From Candidatus Saccharicenans sp. (GTDB lineage: Bacteria; Acidobacteriota; Aminicenantia; Aminicenantales; Saccharicenantaceae), in assembly GCA_024653215.1 (NCBI GenBank), contig JANLFU010000004.1:93574-157573 (forward strand): 64,000 bases of DNA. The letters run 5' to 3'. Made by a program: the position numbers and the translations under genes. Below the pieces are notes generated by a model. That model did not search any database. It was not told where the DNA came from and worked only from the letters and a program-made list of their open reading frames with translations. Position 1 is the stretch's first letter, and every line of letters begins with the position of its first letter. Below, piece by piece: positions 45,691 to 54,909 of this stretch.

Positions 45691-47085
45691 TTAGGATTTT
45701 TCTTCATGATATTCGTCTTCTAAATTTATATCCCAAACAGATAGGCTTGCGCCCATGATATTTCTGGCCGCGTAAAGTCCCATCAGCATGGAGTGGTCCT
45801 GGTTGTTGTATCTGTGCAGGCCATTTCGACCTATGACCTGAATTGGAGTTATCAGTTTGAGATAATCTTTTATAAGAGTTAGCTTCTGTTGATAGTTATG
45901 ATCATAAACCGGATAGGCTTTGGGTACTCTTATGACCGTTCCGTCAATGATTTCGTTGGACCTGGCCATTTTTAATTCTTCTATATCTGAAGTCGCGATA
46001 TCAATTAATTCCTGATCGGTTTTCAACCATATGGAATCGCTGGAAAAACAAAAGTATTCCAGCCCCAGAGAGCTGTTATTAATATCGGGTACCATGTCGG
46101 AACTCCAGTTCTTAAAATTCTGTAAACGCCCTGCCGCAATCTCCGGAGAATGGATATAAATCCAGTTATCCGGAAATATGTCCCTTTTCTTAATAATTAA
46201 GCCTACCGTAAAAAAGTCTCTGTAGCCAAGTGTTTTAGCTGTCTCCAGAATATTATCGGATGGCTTAGGATTGAGACAAAAAAGAGTTTCTTTTAGAGGG
46301 GCTGAGGTTATTAGCCTATCCGCCTTAAGATTGATAAGCCGGCCTGCTTCCTCATAGCCAACAGTTACTGAATTGCTCTCAAAATTTATTATTCTGGCTG
46401 GGGCATTTAAGATTATTTTTCCCCCGTTTTTCTCTATAAGCCCGGCCATTTTCTCCCAGAACTGACCTGGCCCCCGTCGGGGATATAAAAATTCATCAAT
46501 CAGCGTTCGAATTTTATTTTTTCCTGTAAGACCGAAGGCATTTAATACAGCCTTACTTAAAGAGAGCCCCTTAATTCTTTGAGCAGCCCAATCGGCACTT
46601 ATCTGAGAACAGGGAATGCCCCAAACCTTTTCAGTGTATGTTTTAAAAAAGGTTTTGTACAATCTTCGACCGAATTTATTAGTCACCCACTTTTCAAAAC
46701 TATCTGCGTTTTTATATGGTTTTATTCTGGCCTTTAGATAGCTTAACAAAGCCAGCAGAGCCTGGCCTGTTCCTAAGTTTATTAAGGCATTGAGGGGCTT
46801 GAGCGGATAGTAAAAGAATTTCCCCTTATAATATATTCTTGAAAGGCGGGGTCTTTTTAAAAAATCATCAGGCAGAACCTCGTGCCATAATTTTTCAATC
46901 TCTTCATATTTGGTGAAGAATCTGTGTCCGCCAAGGTCGAATAAGTAACCCTTATAGTTAATTGTTCTTGAAATACCGCCTACCTGTTTCTCTTTCTCCA
47001 GAATGATTACTTGATGGCCATGACGACTTAGTTCATAGGCGGCAGTCAACCCGGCGGGACCTGCTCCTATTATAAGGACCCTCAT
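45691..47085 (-). CDS. FAD-dependent oxidoreductase (UDP-galactopyranose mutase/protoporphyrinogen oxidase-like)
   Basis: The 464-residue protein starts with the FAD-binding VLIIGAGPAGLTAAYELS and GGISRTINYKGYLFDLGGHRFF, the pattern of the amine-oxidase/GLF-like family found in polysaccharide loci. YPLKPLNAL, FFKTYTEKVWGIP and a C-terminal GRNGLHRYNNQDHSMLMGL are family hallmarks. An ATG six codons earlier (47103) is possible, but ATG 47085 overlaps the preceding stop (ATGA) with AGGG upstream. Substrate is probably a nucleotide- or lipid-linked sugar; not determined. Confidence 0.8.
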   Translation of the reverse strand: MRVLIIGAGPAGLTAAYELSRHGHQVIILEKEKQVGGISRTINYKGYLFDLGGHRFFTKYEEIEKLWHEVLPDDFLKRPRLSRIYYKGKFFYYPLKPLNALINLGTGQALLALLSYLKARIKPYKNADSFEKWVTNKFGRRLYKTFFKTYTEKVWGIPCSQISADWAAQRIKGLSLSKAVLNAFGLTGKNKIRTLIDEFLYPRRGPGQFWEKMAGLIEKNGGKIILNAPARIINFESNSVTVGYEEAGRLINLKADRLITSAPLKETLFCLNPKPSDNILETAKTLGYRDFFTVGLIIKKRDIFPDNWIYIHSPEIAAGRLQNFKNWSSDMVPDINNSSLGLEYFCFSSDSIWLKTDQELIDIATSDIEELKMARSNEIIDGTVIRVPKAYPVYDHNYQQKLTLIKDYLKLITPIQVIGRNGLHRYNNQDHSMLMGLYAARNIMGASLSVWDINLEDEYHEEKS

Positions 47086-48794
47086 TTTTCTACCCTGTTC
47101 CATCCGGTGGTAACGAGAGTATCAGCTATATCTTTTCTTACATATAGTTGTTTTAATTTATTTTGCATCAAAAAGTAATCCTTTTCGACTTTTTCCAAAA
47201 GCCAGGTTAAATTCACATTTTGAACTGAGTTGGCTAAGATAATGAATTCATGTAATTTTATGGGCCCGTTGAAGGCCAGAATATCCGGGGGTGTGTTTTC
47301 AAATAAAGTTCTGATATGTTTCTCGGGTTCAGGCCCGAGTCCAAGATTATAGCAATCCCTCCAGATCTTTTTATCAATTACCAGCATAAAGTAATAGCCG
47401 CTATGATTTGCCCTTATTGGCATTTCTGTTGGTTTTGGTGTAAAGTAAATCAGATTTGAGGGCATTATTGATTCATTTAGATAATCAGGATTGGAGCGGA
47501 TTAAATTATCTGATAAATTGGCTTTAAGACCCATTATGCCGGCATAAAGATTAAGAGGTTGTCTGATTAGAATGGCAAATAAGATCACGATAGCCAAATA
47601 AAACAAAACCTTTTTCCTGAATTCTGGTTTTTTGGTGTCTTCCCTCCCCATATATTTTTCAACTTCCAGAAGAATAATCATATAAATCGTCAGAGCAGAT
47701 ATAACGCAAGGAATAAAATAATGAGGCCAGGAAAGGCCATTTCCGAAAGCAGTCATGGAGATGTTTACTATTATAATGAACAGACTTATGGTCAAAAACT
47801 GCCGCTTGATGTTTTCTTTCTCTTCTGGTCTGGAAAGCAGTTTGTAGAATAACCACAACATCATCATGATAATGAGAAATAGGTTTAGGGAAAATATAGC
47901 GGCTATAGATGTGATGGGATTGTTATCTGCATTAGTTAAGGGTAGATGCTTTATGGAATTAAGTATTATATTGGCCTTTATCCAGGTCTTGAAGTTTATG
48001 CCCGATAGATGGCAATCGACCAGGACTCCATAAAAGAAAAAGATGGCTGATAGGCAGGCAAAAGAAATTAATCTTATAATAAAGGTTTTGTTAAAGAAAT
48101 AATCAGATTTAATTTGTCTGGTTAATACCAGTGCCAGAAGTCCGATAACGATGCCAATAATTATAGTAAATCCTTTTGGTAGTATGGCATTCCCCAATCC
48201 TGCAAGTATCGCAGCTAATGTAAAATAGAAAATAGGATAGATTTTATTGCCTGCCTTTTGCAAAACACTTATTTTTATTGATTTATAAAATAGATAAAGA
48301 CCAGTAAACGAAAAACAATAACTTATCCAGTCCGGGCGAATTTGCCACATAAAATCTAATTGCTGGTCGTAATAGCCTATAAATGAAAAACTCAATAGAT
48401 AGTAAAGCCACTTGGATTTTTTGTTCATAGAAAAATTAAGTAAGTCTGAAATCCATTTATAAAATATATAAATCATAAATAATATATGAAATAAGATAGT
48501 TATCCTGGCAGCCATGGCCCAGGTTCTTACAGTCCCTGGTTTCAACAGATTCCACAGCCATCTCAGGTAATGATTAAATAGGGTGGGATGGTTTTCTATA
48601 AAATCAAGATAAGGTCTCTGGCCTTTTTCCAGTAAATAAGCCACATGAAGGTGTTCTGATTCGTCATGTCCGAGCTCGTAGCTAACCGGGAAAATAGCAA
48701 TCAGTAAATTTCCAAGGGAACACAAAAAAATAAAAATGGTGAACAGATAGAGCAGAAGTGTCCATAAATTGGTTTTATATTTTATGAGAGCCAT
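47082..48794 (-). CDS. Multi-pass GT-C-type glycosyltransferase-like membrane protein
   Basis: The 570-residue product has about eleven membrane helices. Its first extracytoplasmic loop contains ELGHDESEHLHVAYLLEKGQ followed by PYLDFIENHPTL, matching the catalytic Asp/Glu and YxDxxxxHP motif of family 39/83-like lipid-phosphosugar glycosyltransferases. The C-terminal 130 residues form a soluble domain. Very AT-rich codon usage. It sits between an epimerase and an FAD oxidoreductase, overlapping both slightly, in one minus-strand operon probably building a cell-surface glycan. Confidence 0.78.
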   Translation of the reverse strand: MALIKYKTNLWTLLLYLFTIFIFLCSLGNLLIAIFPVSYELGHDESEHLHVAYLLEKGQRPYLDFIENHPTLFNHYLRWLWNLLKPGTVRTWAMAARITILFHILFMIYIFYKWISDLLNFSMNKKSKWLYYLLSFSFIGYYDQQLDFMWQIRPDWISYCFSFTGLYLFYKSIKISVLQKAGNKIYPIFYFTLAAILAGLGNAILPKGFTIIIGIVIGLLALVLTRQIKSDYFFNKTFIIRLISFACLSAIFFFYGVLVDCHLSGINFKTWIKANIILNSIKHLPLTNADNNPITSIAAIFSLNLFLIIMMMLWLFYKLLSRPEEKENIKRQFLTISLFIIIVNISMTAFGNGLSWPHYFIPCVISALTIYMIILLEVEKYMGREDTKKPEFRKKVLFYLAIVILFAILIRQPLNLYAGIMGLKANLSDNLIRSNPDYLNESIMPSNLIYFTPKPTEMPIRANHSGYYFMLVIDKKIWRDCYNLGLGPEPEKHIRTLFENTPPDILAFNGPIKLHEFIILANSVQNVNLTWLLEKVEKDYFLMQNKLKQLYVRKDIADTLVTTGWNRVEK

Positions 48795-49822
48795 TTTATT
48801 AATTTGATCACACCCATGCTGGCTGCTTTTCTGTGAGCTGAAGCTTTGTGCCTCTGCTTTATTTCATCTTTATGATCTTTATAAAATTGATAAGCTTCGA
48901 ATAACATTTCTTCATTAGACTTGGTTGGCTGCCAGCCTAATTCTCTTTTAATTCTTAACGTTTCAAACTCGAAGCTTTCGGCTATCATTCTATAATGATA
49001 GGGTCCAAGCGGAGAAACTCCTAATAAATGAGCGAGTTTCATGGCCAGCAAAGCAGGACCTCTTGGAAGTGATTTTATCCTTGCCTTAGAACCCGCTTTG
49101 TCAATTACATATTGATAAATTTCTTTTAAGGATTTAACCTCATCACTGCCAACATTATATATTCTGGTTTCTTTTATGGTTGATGATAATAAAGCTGCGC
49201 GAGCCAAATCAGGGCCATAGATGAACTGATAACGATTCTGGCCATTTCCGACTATCCAGATTATCTTATTTTCTTCAATAAATTCGAACAAAATTGCTAA
49301 AAGTCCTAATCGACCCGAACTGATTATGGTTGGAACCCTGAGAATTGCTGAATTAATTTTATTGGCATATTTGAAAAGTACTTGCTCCGCTTGCAATTTG
49401 GAAAGGCCATATACTTCTACTGGTTCAGGCTGGTCATCTTCAGTAACTGGACGGCCGAATGGCCTGGCCCAGAGGCAATTGCTGGAGGTAAAAACAAGAT
49501 TTTTTATGTTTAATTCAGCACAGAGCCTTGCCACATTTTCAGTTCCGTTAACATTTGTTTCTATCAAAGACTTTTTGTCTTTTACAGAATGAGCCAGCAA
49601 AGCCGCTACGTGAAATACGCAGTCAAAAGGACCTTCCGATAGAAAAATCTCTTTTAGCTTGGAGTAATTACGGATGTCAATCTCGAAACTCTTAAGTAAT
49701 TGGTGGCTGAAAGTTTGCGGGTAAATATCTATGTTAATACACTCATGCCCCTGCGAAAGTAGATATTCAATCAGCAAGGAACCGAAATACCCCGATCCTC
49801 CGGTGATTAGATATCTGCCCAT
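48782..49822 (-). CDS. NAD-dependent epimerase/dehydratase (extended SDR)
   Basis: A 346-residue extended short-chain dehydrogenase: TGGSGYFGSLLIEYL (NAD-binding), HVAALLAHSV, TNVNGTENVARL, VFTSSNCLWARPFG, and the catalytic YGLSK. It probably modifies a nucleotide sugar or another surface precursor. GGAG 8 nt upstream of the ATG supports the start. It is the first gene of the AT-rich minus-strand operon. Confidence 0.87.
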   Translation of the reverse strand: MGRYLITGGSGYFGSLLIEYLLSQGHECINIDIYPQTFSHQLLKSFEIDIRNYSKLKEIFLSEGPFDCVFHVAALLAHSVKDKKSLIETNVNGTENVARLCAELNIKNLVFTSSNCLWARPFGRPVTEDDQPEPVEVYGLSKLQAEQVLFKYANKINSAILRVPTIISSGRLGLLAILFEFIEENKIIWIVGNGQNRYQFIYGPDLARAALLSSTIKETRIYNVGSDEVKSLKEIYQYVIDKAGSKARIKSLPRGPALLAMKLAHLLGVSPLGPYHYRMIAESFEFETLRIKRELGWQPTKSNEEMLFEAYQFYKDHKDEIKQRHKASAHRKAASMGVIKLIKWLS

Positions 49823-50311
49823 TTAAGTTCTCCGGATATTATTTTGTAGATGATAATGTGCTCCCTTTGTTTCCTTCCGCCGCATTAAGTTGAATTTTAT
49901 TTGAAGCTATTTTTTAAATCAATAAGAATTTTTCCTTTTCAATTCTTCCCAATCTAACTTGCTATGAAAGGTCGAATTGGGAAGAAATGATTCTGAATAC
50001 AGATGAGGGAAGATCTGTTTTAAGATAAATTTTGTTTAATCTTATTATTTCATATTTAAATATTTTGATTATATTTATTTCCGGGACCAACATTTGGGGT
50101 CTATTCGATAGTCTAGTAAGCTTGTTGAACCGTGCTTAAAATGAGTAAAAATCTTTTACCCGAAGTCCTGCCGGAATTTATCATTTCACAAAAGTTGCTT
50201 AATATGTAGAAGGAATTTATATAGTTTGTTCTCGCAGCAAAAGACTTTTTATGGTGATTAAATCTGAAAGACGATTCTTTTTCCAATTAAGTGTGATAAA
50301 ATTTCAAAGCG
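49823..50311. other. AT-rich intergenic region
   Basis: About 490 bases upstream of both the minus-strand epimerase operon and plsC. It holds one inverted repeat (listed separately) but no recognisable gene. It marks the right edge of the AT-rich block. Confidence 0.45.
49943..49986. repeat. 11-bp perfect inverted repeat
   Basis: TTCTTCCCAAT (49943-49953) and ATTGGGAAGAA (49976-49986) with a 22-bp centre. It lies in the divergent promoter region, 120 bp before the epimerase start. It may be an operator or the stem of an RNA leader. Confidence 0.5.
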
Positions 50312-51013
50312 ATGGCGGTAGTAAGAACAATTGTTCTGCTGATGTTTTATGTGGTGCTGGTGGTGTTGCTGACACCGGTTCTGCTCCTGTTCTGGCCGCT
50401 GGGGATTAGGGACCCGCTGCTGGATGTGGGCAAGTGGGCCATGGCCGTAAGCCGCAGGATTCTGGGGCTCCGGATTGAAGTCGAAGGGCTGGAAAATGTC
50501 GACCCCTCCAGGAGCTATGTTTTTATGGCCAACCACCTGAGCTTTCTGGACGGGCCCCTGCTATTTTACGTTATCCCGCAGCGGGTGCGGGTCATCCTCA
50601 AGAAAAGCATCTTCAGGATTCCGGTCGTTGGGCCAGGCATGCGTTTTGTCGGATTTGTCCCCGTTGACCGGAAGCGAGCCAGCGGCGGCAAGCGCAGCAT
50701 CGACGAAGCCGCCCGGATGATGAAAGAAAAAGGGTATTCCTTCCTGATTTTCCCCGAGGGAACAAGGAGCCGCACGGGTCAGCTTCAATCATTCAAGCGC
50801 GGCGGATTTTTCCTGGCCGTGGCCGCCGGAGCCCCCATCATCCCCGTTACCATCAGGGGCACCTTTGAGCTGATGCCCAAAGGCCGGCTTTTCCCGCGCC
50901 GGGGCGAGATAAAAGTTATCTTCCATAAACCTGTGGAAACTGCCGGCAAAACCGCCGATGACATCCCCGTTCTTATTGACCAGGTGTACCGGGCAATTGC
51001 CATGGGAGCCTGA
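50312..51013 (+). CDS. plsC: 1-acyl-sn-glycerol-3-phosphate acyltransferase (PlsC family)
   Basis: The 233-residue membrane protein has a hydrophobic N-terminus (residues 4-30), the catalytic NHx4D motif with H75 and D80 (NHLSFLD), and FPEGTRS (147-153) that binds the phosphate. IIPVTIRGTFELMPKGR is also typical. It acylates lysophosphatidate in membrane lipid synthesis. No strong ribosome site precedes the ATG. Confidence 0.93.
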   Translation: MAVVRTIVLLMFYVVLVVLLTPVLLLFWPLGIRDPLLDVGKWAMAVSRRILGLRIEVEGLENVDPSRSYVFMANHLSFLDGPLLFYVIPQRVRVILKKSIFRIPVVGPGMRFVGFVPVDRKRASGGKRSIDEAARMMKEKGYSFLIFPEGTRSRTGQLQSFKRGGFFLAVAAGAPIIPVTIRGTFELMPKGRLFPRRGEIKVIFHKPVETAGKTADDIPVLIDQVYRAIAMGA

Positions 51014-51320
51014 GAAATTCTGGTCCGCTTGACCTTTTTAGTATGGTAGGGCAGGGAAAGGAAACCCATAGAAATGGCTTTTTGTAATTCTGGAAGGGAT
51101 ATAACAACGATAAAGAGACTGCGCGGATTGGTTCGCAAATTCAACTTAGGTGAAGAATTATGTCATGCTACCCAAAAATGATTAATAAAGCCAAAAGCAG
51201 TCCGCATAAAGTTCTCTTCAACGGGGGATTTCCCTCTATTCCCCGGTACGGATTTTATTTTTTTTAGGCATGAGAATTTAGTAGAATTCAATCTTATGAA
51301 ATTAGTCTAAGGGAGTGAAA
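51014..51320. other. Intergenic stretch before the amidohydrolase pair
   Basis: About 300 bases. No gene recognised. A GGGAG site at its end serves the amidohydrolase start. Confidence 0.4.
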
Positions 51321-52709
51321 ATGAGTAGCCTCTATTTCCGGGAAAATGTTCAAAGCCGGTTAAGGTTTTCTGCACCAAGCGGCCTGAGGGGCCGTTGGTT
51401 CGGGGCCAAGACCAAACCGGCTGTGATTTTATTTCTTATGTTTCTTTTGCTTTCCAGCCCACTTTTGCAGAGCCTGACCTTGAAGGCGATAGCCGGCCAA
51501 TCGCCCAAGGCAACGGGTCCTGAAATAATCGCCATTACCGGGGCCCGGATACTGACCGCCGCCGGGCAGAATTATGACCGGGGCACAATACTCATCAAGG
51601 ACGGGAAAATTCTGGATATCGGCGAGAACATCAAAATTCCTGCGGAAGCCAGGGTCATAGATGCTTCAGGCTGCCTGGTTACGCCCGGCCTGATTGACGC
51701 CCACTCCCACCTTGGGCTCGGGCCGAGCGGTGGCGTAACCGAGGACAACGAGATGACCGACCCGGTGATGCCCCAGCTCCGGATCATAGATTCCATCCAC
51801 CCCGAGGGACTGGGACCCGACCGGAACCAGTTTCTGAACGCCGTGGCTGAAGGGGTCACCGCGGCCCTGGTTCATCCCGGCTCGGGCAACGTCATCGGCG
51901 GCCAGTCGGCGGTGTTGAAGCTTCGCGGGAAAACGGTTGACGAGATGTGCCTTCTTTTCCCGGCCGCAATGAAGATGGCCCTCGGGCGCAAGGGCGCCTA
52001 CGCCCAGAAGGGTCAGATGCCCATGACCAAGATGGGGACAGCTTACCTGGTACGCCAGGCCATGCTGGAGGCTGCCGATTATAAAAAGTCGCTTGAAAAT
52101 TATGAAAAGGAGAAGAAAAAGAATCCGGCGGCCGGTCCGCCGCCTCGCGACCTCAAGAAGGAAGCGATGCTTCTGGTCCTTGACCGGAAAATTCCGGTTC
52201 ATATCCACGTCGGCCCGGCCGATGACATCATGACTGCGGTCCGCCTGGCAAGGGAATTCGGCTTCAAGCAGCTATCACTGGCTCATGCCGAGGAGGCTTA
52301 CAGGGTAGCCGATGAACTGGCCAGCCACAGGGTTACCGTGGTGGTCGGGCCGCGGATGATAACCTACGACGACCAGAATCGGCCGGTCAACCTGGCTGAT
52401 TATCTTTACCGCCGTGGAGTGGAGATCTGTATCATGACCGATGCTGACGTGGTCCAGCAGCCTTTCCTGCGGGCCCAGGCGGCAATTGCGGTCAAGTACG
52501 GGCTGGACCCGGAAGTGGCTCTGAAGGCCATTACCATCAACCCGGCCAGGCTGGTCGGACTGGAAAGCCGGCTCGGTAGCCTGGAGAAAGGAAAGGATGC
52601 TGACCTGGTGGTCTGGAGCGGAGACCTGTTCGATGTCCGGCAGCAGACCCTGCGGGTTTTTATAGACGGCAGGGAGGTCTTCCGTAGCCCGCAGCTTTCA
52701 GGAGATTAA
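51321..52709 (+). CDS. Exported metal-dependent amidohydrolase (catalytically complete)
   Basis: The 462-residue protein has a signal anchor around residues 32-55, then an imidazolonase-like amidohydrolase fold. Metal and catalytic residues are all present: H128 and H130 (DAHSHLG), H294 and H296 (VHIHVG), H322 (LAHAEEA) and D374 (MTDAD). The ITINPARLVGLESRLGSLEKGKDADLVVW segment closes the beta-sandwich, as usual. Substrate unknown; peptides or cyclic amides are hydrolysed by relatives. GGGAG five bases before ATG 51321 decides the start over an upstream GTG. Confidence 0.9.
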   Translation: MSSLYFRENVQSRLRFSAPSGLRGRWFGAKTKPAVILFLMFLLLSSPLLQSLTLKAIAGQSPKATGPEIIAITGARILTAAGQNYDRGTILIKDGKILDIGENIKIPAEARVIDASGCLVTPGLIDAHSHLGLGPSGGVTEDNEMTDPVMPQLRIIDSIHPEGLGPDRNQFLNAVAEGVTAALVHPGSGNVIGGQSAVLKLRGKTVDEMCLLFPAAMKMALGRKGAYAQKGQMPMTKMGTAYLVRQAMLEAADYKKSLENYEKEKKKNPAAGPPPRDLKKEAMLLVLDRKIPVHIHVGPADDIMTAVRLAREFGFKQLSLAHAEEAYRVADELASHRVTVVVGPRMITYDDQNRPVNLADYLYRRGVEICIMTDADVVQQPFLRAQAAIAVKYGLDPEVALKAITINPARLVGLESRLGSLEKGKDADLVVWSGDLFDVRQQTLRVFIDGREVFRSPQLSGD

Positions 52710-53010
52710 GGCCAGGGAGATGAGCCAGGAACATGAGTCTGAAGCGTTGCCATGCCGGGGTCTTAATCTCCCTGGAGATAGCTCTGAGTCATCCAGAAAA
52801 GGGAGAGCATTTATTGGGCCGGATCGGCCTAATGGTGGTGGGGTAAAAGTTGTAATCAAATCTTGTTGTTAAAAGGAACCGTTTCCCGATGCGAGTCGCT
52901 TGATATGAGATGTAAGCAAGAGTCGAAATGAAATCAGGCAAATCGGAAAGAATGAAAGGCGAGAAATGTATTATCACGTATAACTACATTTCCAGGCAGG
53001 AGAATAAATC
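52710..53010. other. Spacer with inverted repeat between the amidohydrolase genes
   Basis: CCAGGGAGAT (52712-52721) and ATCTCCCTGG (52766-52775) form a perfect 10-bp inverted repeat right after the first amidohydrolase gene; no T-run follows. The remaining AT-rich part has no recognisable gene and may hold a promoter for the second gene. Confidence 0.45.
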
Positions 53011-54357
53011 ATGGAGAAAAATAAAATGAGCAAGAGAAAAAATATTTTAAGAATTCTGGTTATGAGAACGGCGACAACCTTGGGAGCAGTGATGGTTTGC
53101 GGTTTTTTCCTTGTGAATTCAGTCGAATGTGTTTCGGCCCCGGCCGGGTCGGAGAGCGGGAAGGGAGAATCGTCGGCCCGCACCCTGGTGATTAAAGCAG
53201 GGAAAATTCTGACCATGGCCGGGCCGGTCCTGGGGAACGGTCTTGTCTTAATCGAGAACGGGAAGATTAAAGCGGTTGGCAGGGATGTTAAGATTCCGGA
53301 GGGAGCCGAGATAATTGACGAGCCAGAAGGCTGGGTGCTACCCGGCCTGGTGGATGCACATTCTTCGCTGGGGCTGGTCGATGAAACCGGCCGCAGCGAG
53401 AATGAAGAGCTTTCCGACCCGAACGTGGCACAGCTGAGTGTTATTGATGGTTTCAATCCATTTGATAAGAGGATAGCCCAGGCCCGGGCCGCGGGAATCA
53501 CGGCCGCCCTGGTAACGCCTGGCCGCAGGTCGGTCATAGGCGGGCAGATGGCTGCGGTCAGGCTTCGCGGCCAGACTGCCGACCAGATGGTCCTGCTGTC
53601 GCCGGCCGGGATGAAGTTTTCAATCGGCGAAGGGCCGAAGCAGGCTTTCGGGGAAAAGGGCCGGCTGCCTTCAACCAGGATGGGGAACGTCTATGTCATC
53701 CGCCAGGCACTGCTGGAAGCCCGGGAATATGCCGGGCAGTGGTCAGCTTATGAAAAGAAGCTGGCCGGGGCTAAAAAAGCCAGAAAAGACCCGGCTGATG
53801 TTCAGGCACCAAAGAGGGATTTGAGACTGGAAGCCCTGGCCCGGGTGGTCAAAGGCGAATTAACGGCCTTTATAGAATGTTACCGGATGGATGATATCGG
53901 CGCGGCGTTAAGGCTGGTTGACGAATTCGGCTTAAAGGCGGTTCTGGTGGGGTGCGCAGAGGGCTATCTCCTGGCCGGAGAAATTGCCAGGAGGAAAATA
54001 CCGGTAATAGTCGGTCCTTTCGGCATCGGGCCCAAGAGGACGGAAACGGAGCGGGTTGAAATCAGCAACGCTGCCAGGCTGCACAGGGCAGGAGTTAAGG
54101 TTGTGCTGCAAAGCGAAGTTCAGTACGGACTGGGAACCCTTGAAGAACTCCCGCTGATTGCAGCCCTGGCGGTCAGGGGAGGGTTGCCCGAGGAAGAAGC
54201 CTTAAAAGCCATTACCATCAACGCCGCTGAGGTGATGGGGTTGGCTGCCAGAATCGGCAGCCTGGAACCGGGGAAAGACGCCGACCTGGTGATATTCAGC
54301 GGCCATCCTTTTGATTACCGCAGCCGGGTTAAAAGGGTTCTTATAGCGGGTGAATAA
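53011..54357 (+). CDS. Exported amidohydrolase paralogue lacking most metal ligands (pseudoenzyme candidate)
   Basis: The 448-residue protein has an N-terminal signal segment (about 15-33) and aligns along its whole length with the preceding amidohydrolase (VIGGQMAAVRLRGQTADQM, MGNVYVIRQALLEA, KAITINAAEVMGLAARIGSLEPGKDADLVIFS). Of the active-site residues only H117 remains: the second His is S119 (DAHSS), the HxH pair is F287 and E289, the next His is C315, and the Asp becomes S368. It should be unable to bind the usual metals. It ends ten or so residues earlier than its paralogue, exactly at the border of the inverted-repeat element. Confidence 0.88.
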   Translation: MEKNKMSKRKNILRILVMRTATTLGAVMVCGFFLVNSVECVSAPAGSESGKGESSARTLVIKAGKILTMAGPVLGNGLVLIENGKIKAVGRDVKIPEGAEIIDEPEGWVLPGLVDAHSSLGLVDETGRSENEELSDPNVAQLSVIDGFNPFDKRIAQARAAGITAALVTPGRRSVIGGQMAAVRLRGQTADQMVLLSPAGMKFSIGEGPKQAFGEKGRLPSTRMGNVYVIRQALLEAREYAGQWSAYEKKLAGAKKARKDPADVQAPKRDLRLEALARVVKGELTAFIECYRMDDIGAALRLVDEFGLKAVLVGCAEGYLLAGEIARRKIPVIVGPFGIGPKRTETERVEISNAARLHRAGVKVVLQSEVQYGLGTLEELPLIAALAVRGGLPEEEALKAITINAAEVMGLAARIGSLEPGKDADLVIFSGHPFDYRSRVKRVLIAGE

Positions 54358-54390
54358 AAACGGGGGACACAATACTCATTCCCCAATTTT
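54358..54390 (+). repeat. Left terminal inverted repeat
   Basis: 33 bases, AAACGGGGGACACAATACTC at its outer end, immediately after the TAA of the second amidohydrolase gene. One mismatch to the right arm, at the twenty-fifth base. Confidence 0.9.
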
Positions 54391-54876
54391 CAGGAATTGA
54401 CTTTTGTAATTTATTGAGGCAGGTGCTTATTCACCAGGACAAAAGGAATCTGAAATGGATATTGCCGCCTTATAATTCTCTCTTTTCGGCCGGTTCCTTC
54501 TCATTGTTAATATCAAGTTTCAGGGAAAATAAAGAAAATAAAAAGGCTCATCAGACATTTTTGTGGGTATAAACAGGATTTTTTAAGGCACCGGGTGAGG
54601 TCTTAAGCTAAAACAAACAGCAAAGAACCTGGCTAGTCAATTATACGATTGACAAAGCAATTCAGAAGACCCGGGCTGGATGGCCTCCGAGAAGCGTTCA
54701 GCGCCGGCAGTTTGAACTGGACTGTGAGGATAACAATTATCCAGGTTTGCCCATTAAAATCCCGTAAGCCCCAACAAAAATTTACTCTGTGGCCCAAGTT
54801 TACGTTTCCGGTTCGGCCGGGGCAGAAACTTGTTCAGGTGGAATGGAAATCAAAAAATATGACATTTTTTGATAAA

Positions 54877-54909
54877 AAAATTGGTGAATGAGTATTGTGT
54901 CCCCCGTTT
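54877..54909 (-). repeat. Right terminal inverted repeat
   Basis: 33 bases, reverse complement of the left arm with one mismatch. Its outer part (TTGTGT at 54895-54900) doubles as a candidate -35 element. Confidence 0.9.

Larger units (their letters stand above)
54358..54909. mobile_element. MITE-like element with 33-bp terminal inverted repeats
   Basis: Left arm 54358-54390 and right arm 54877-54909 are reverse complements at 32 of 33 positions. Both contain the core GGGGGACACAATACTCATT. The 486-bp centre encodes no transposase that I can recognise; a short ORF at 54649-54891 is unconvincing. Similar GTGTCCCC-type ends are known around IS200/REP-associated transposases, so this may be a non-autonomous or decayed copy. 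The left arm starts at the base after the amidohydrolase stop codon and the right arm contains the -35 box of the downstream promoter. Confidence 0.7.

Noticed and set aside
54649-54891. 80-codon ORF inside the inverted-repeat element
   Set aside because: No similarity to transposases or other proteins could be recognised and it runs into the right arm.
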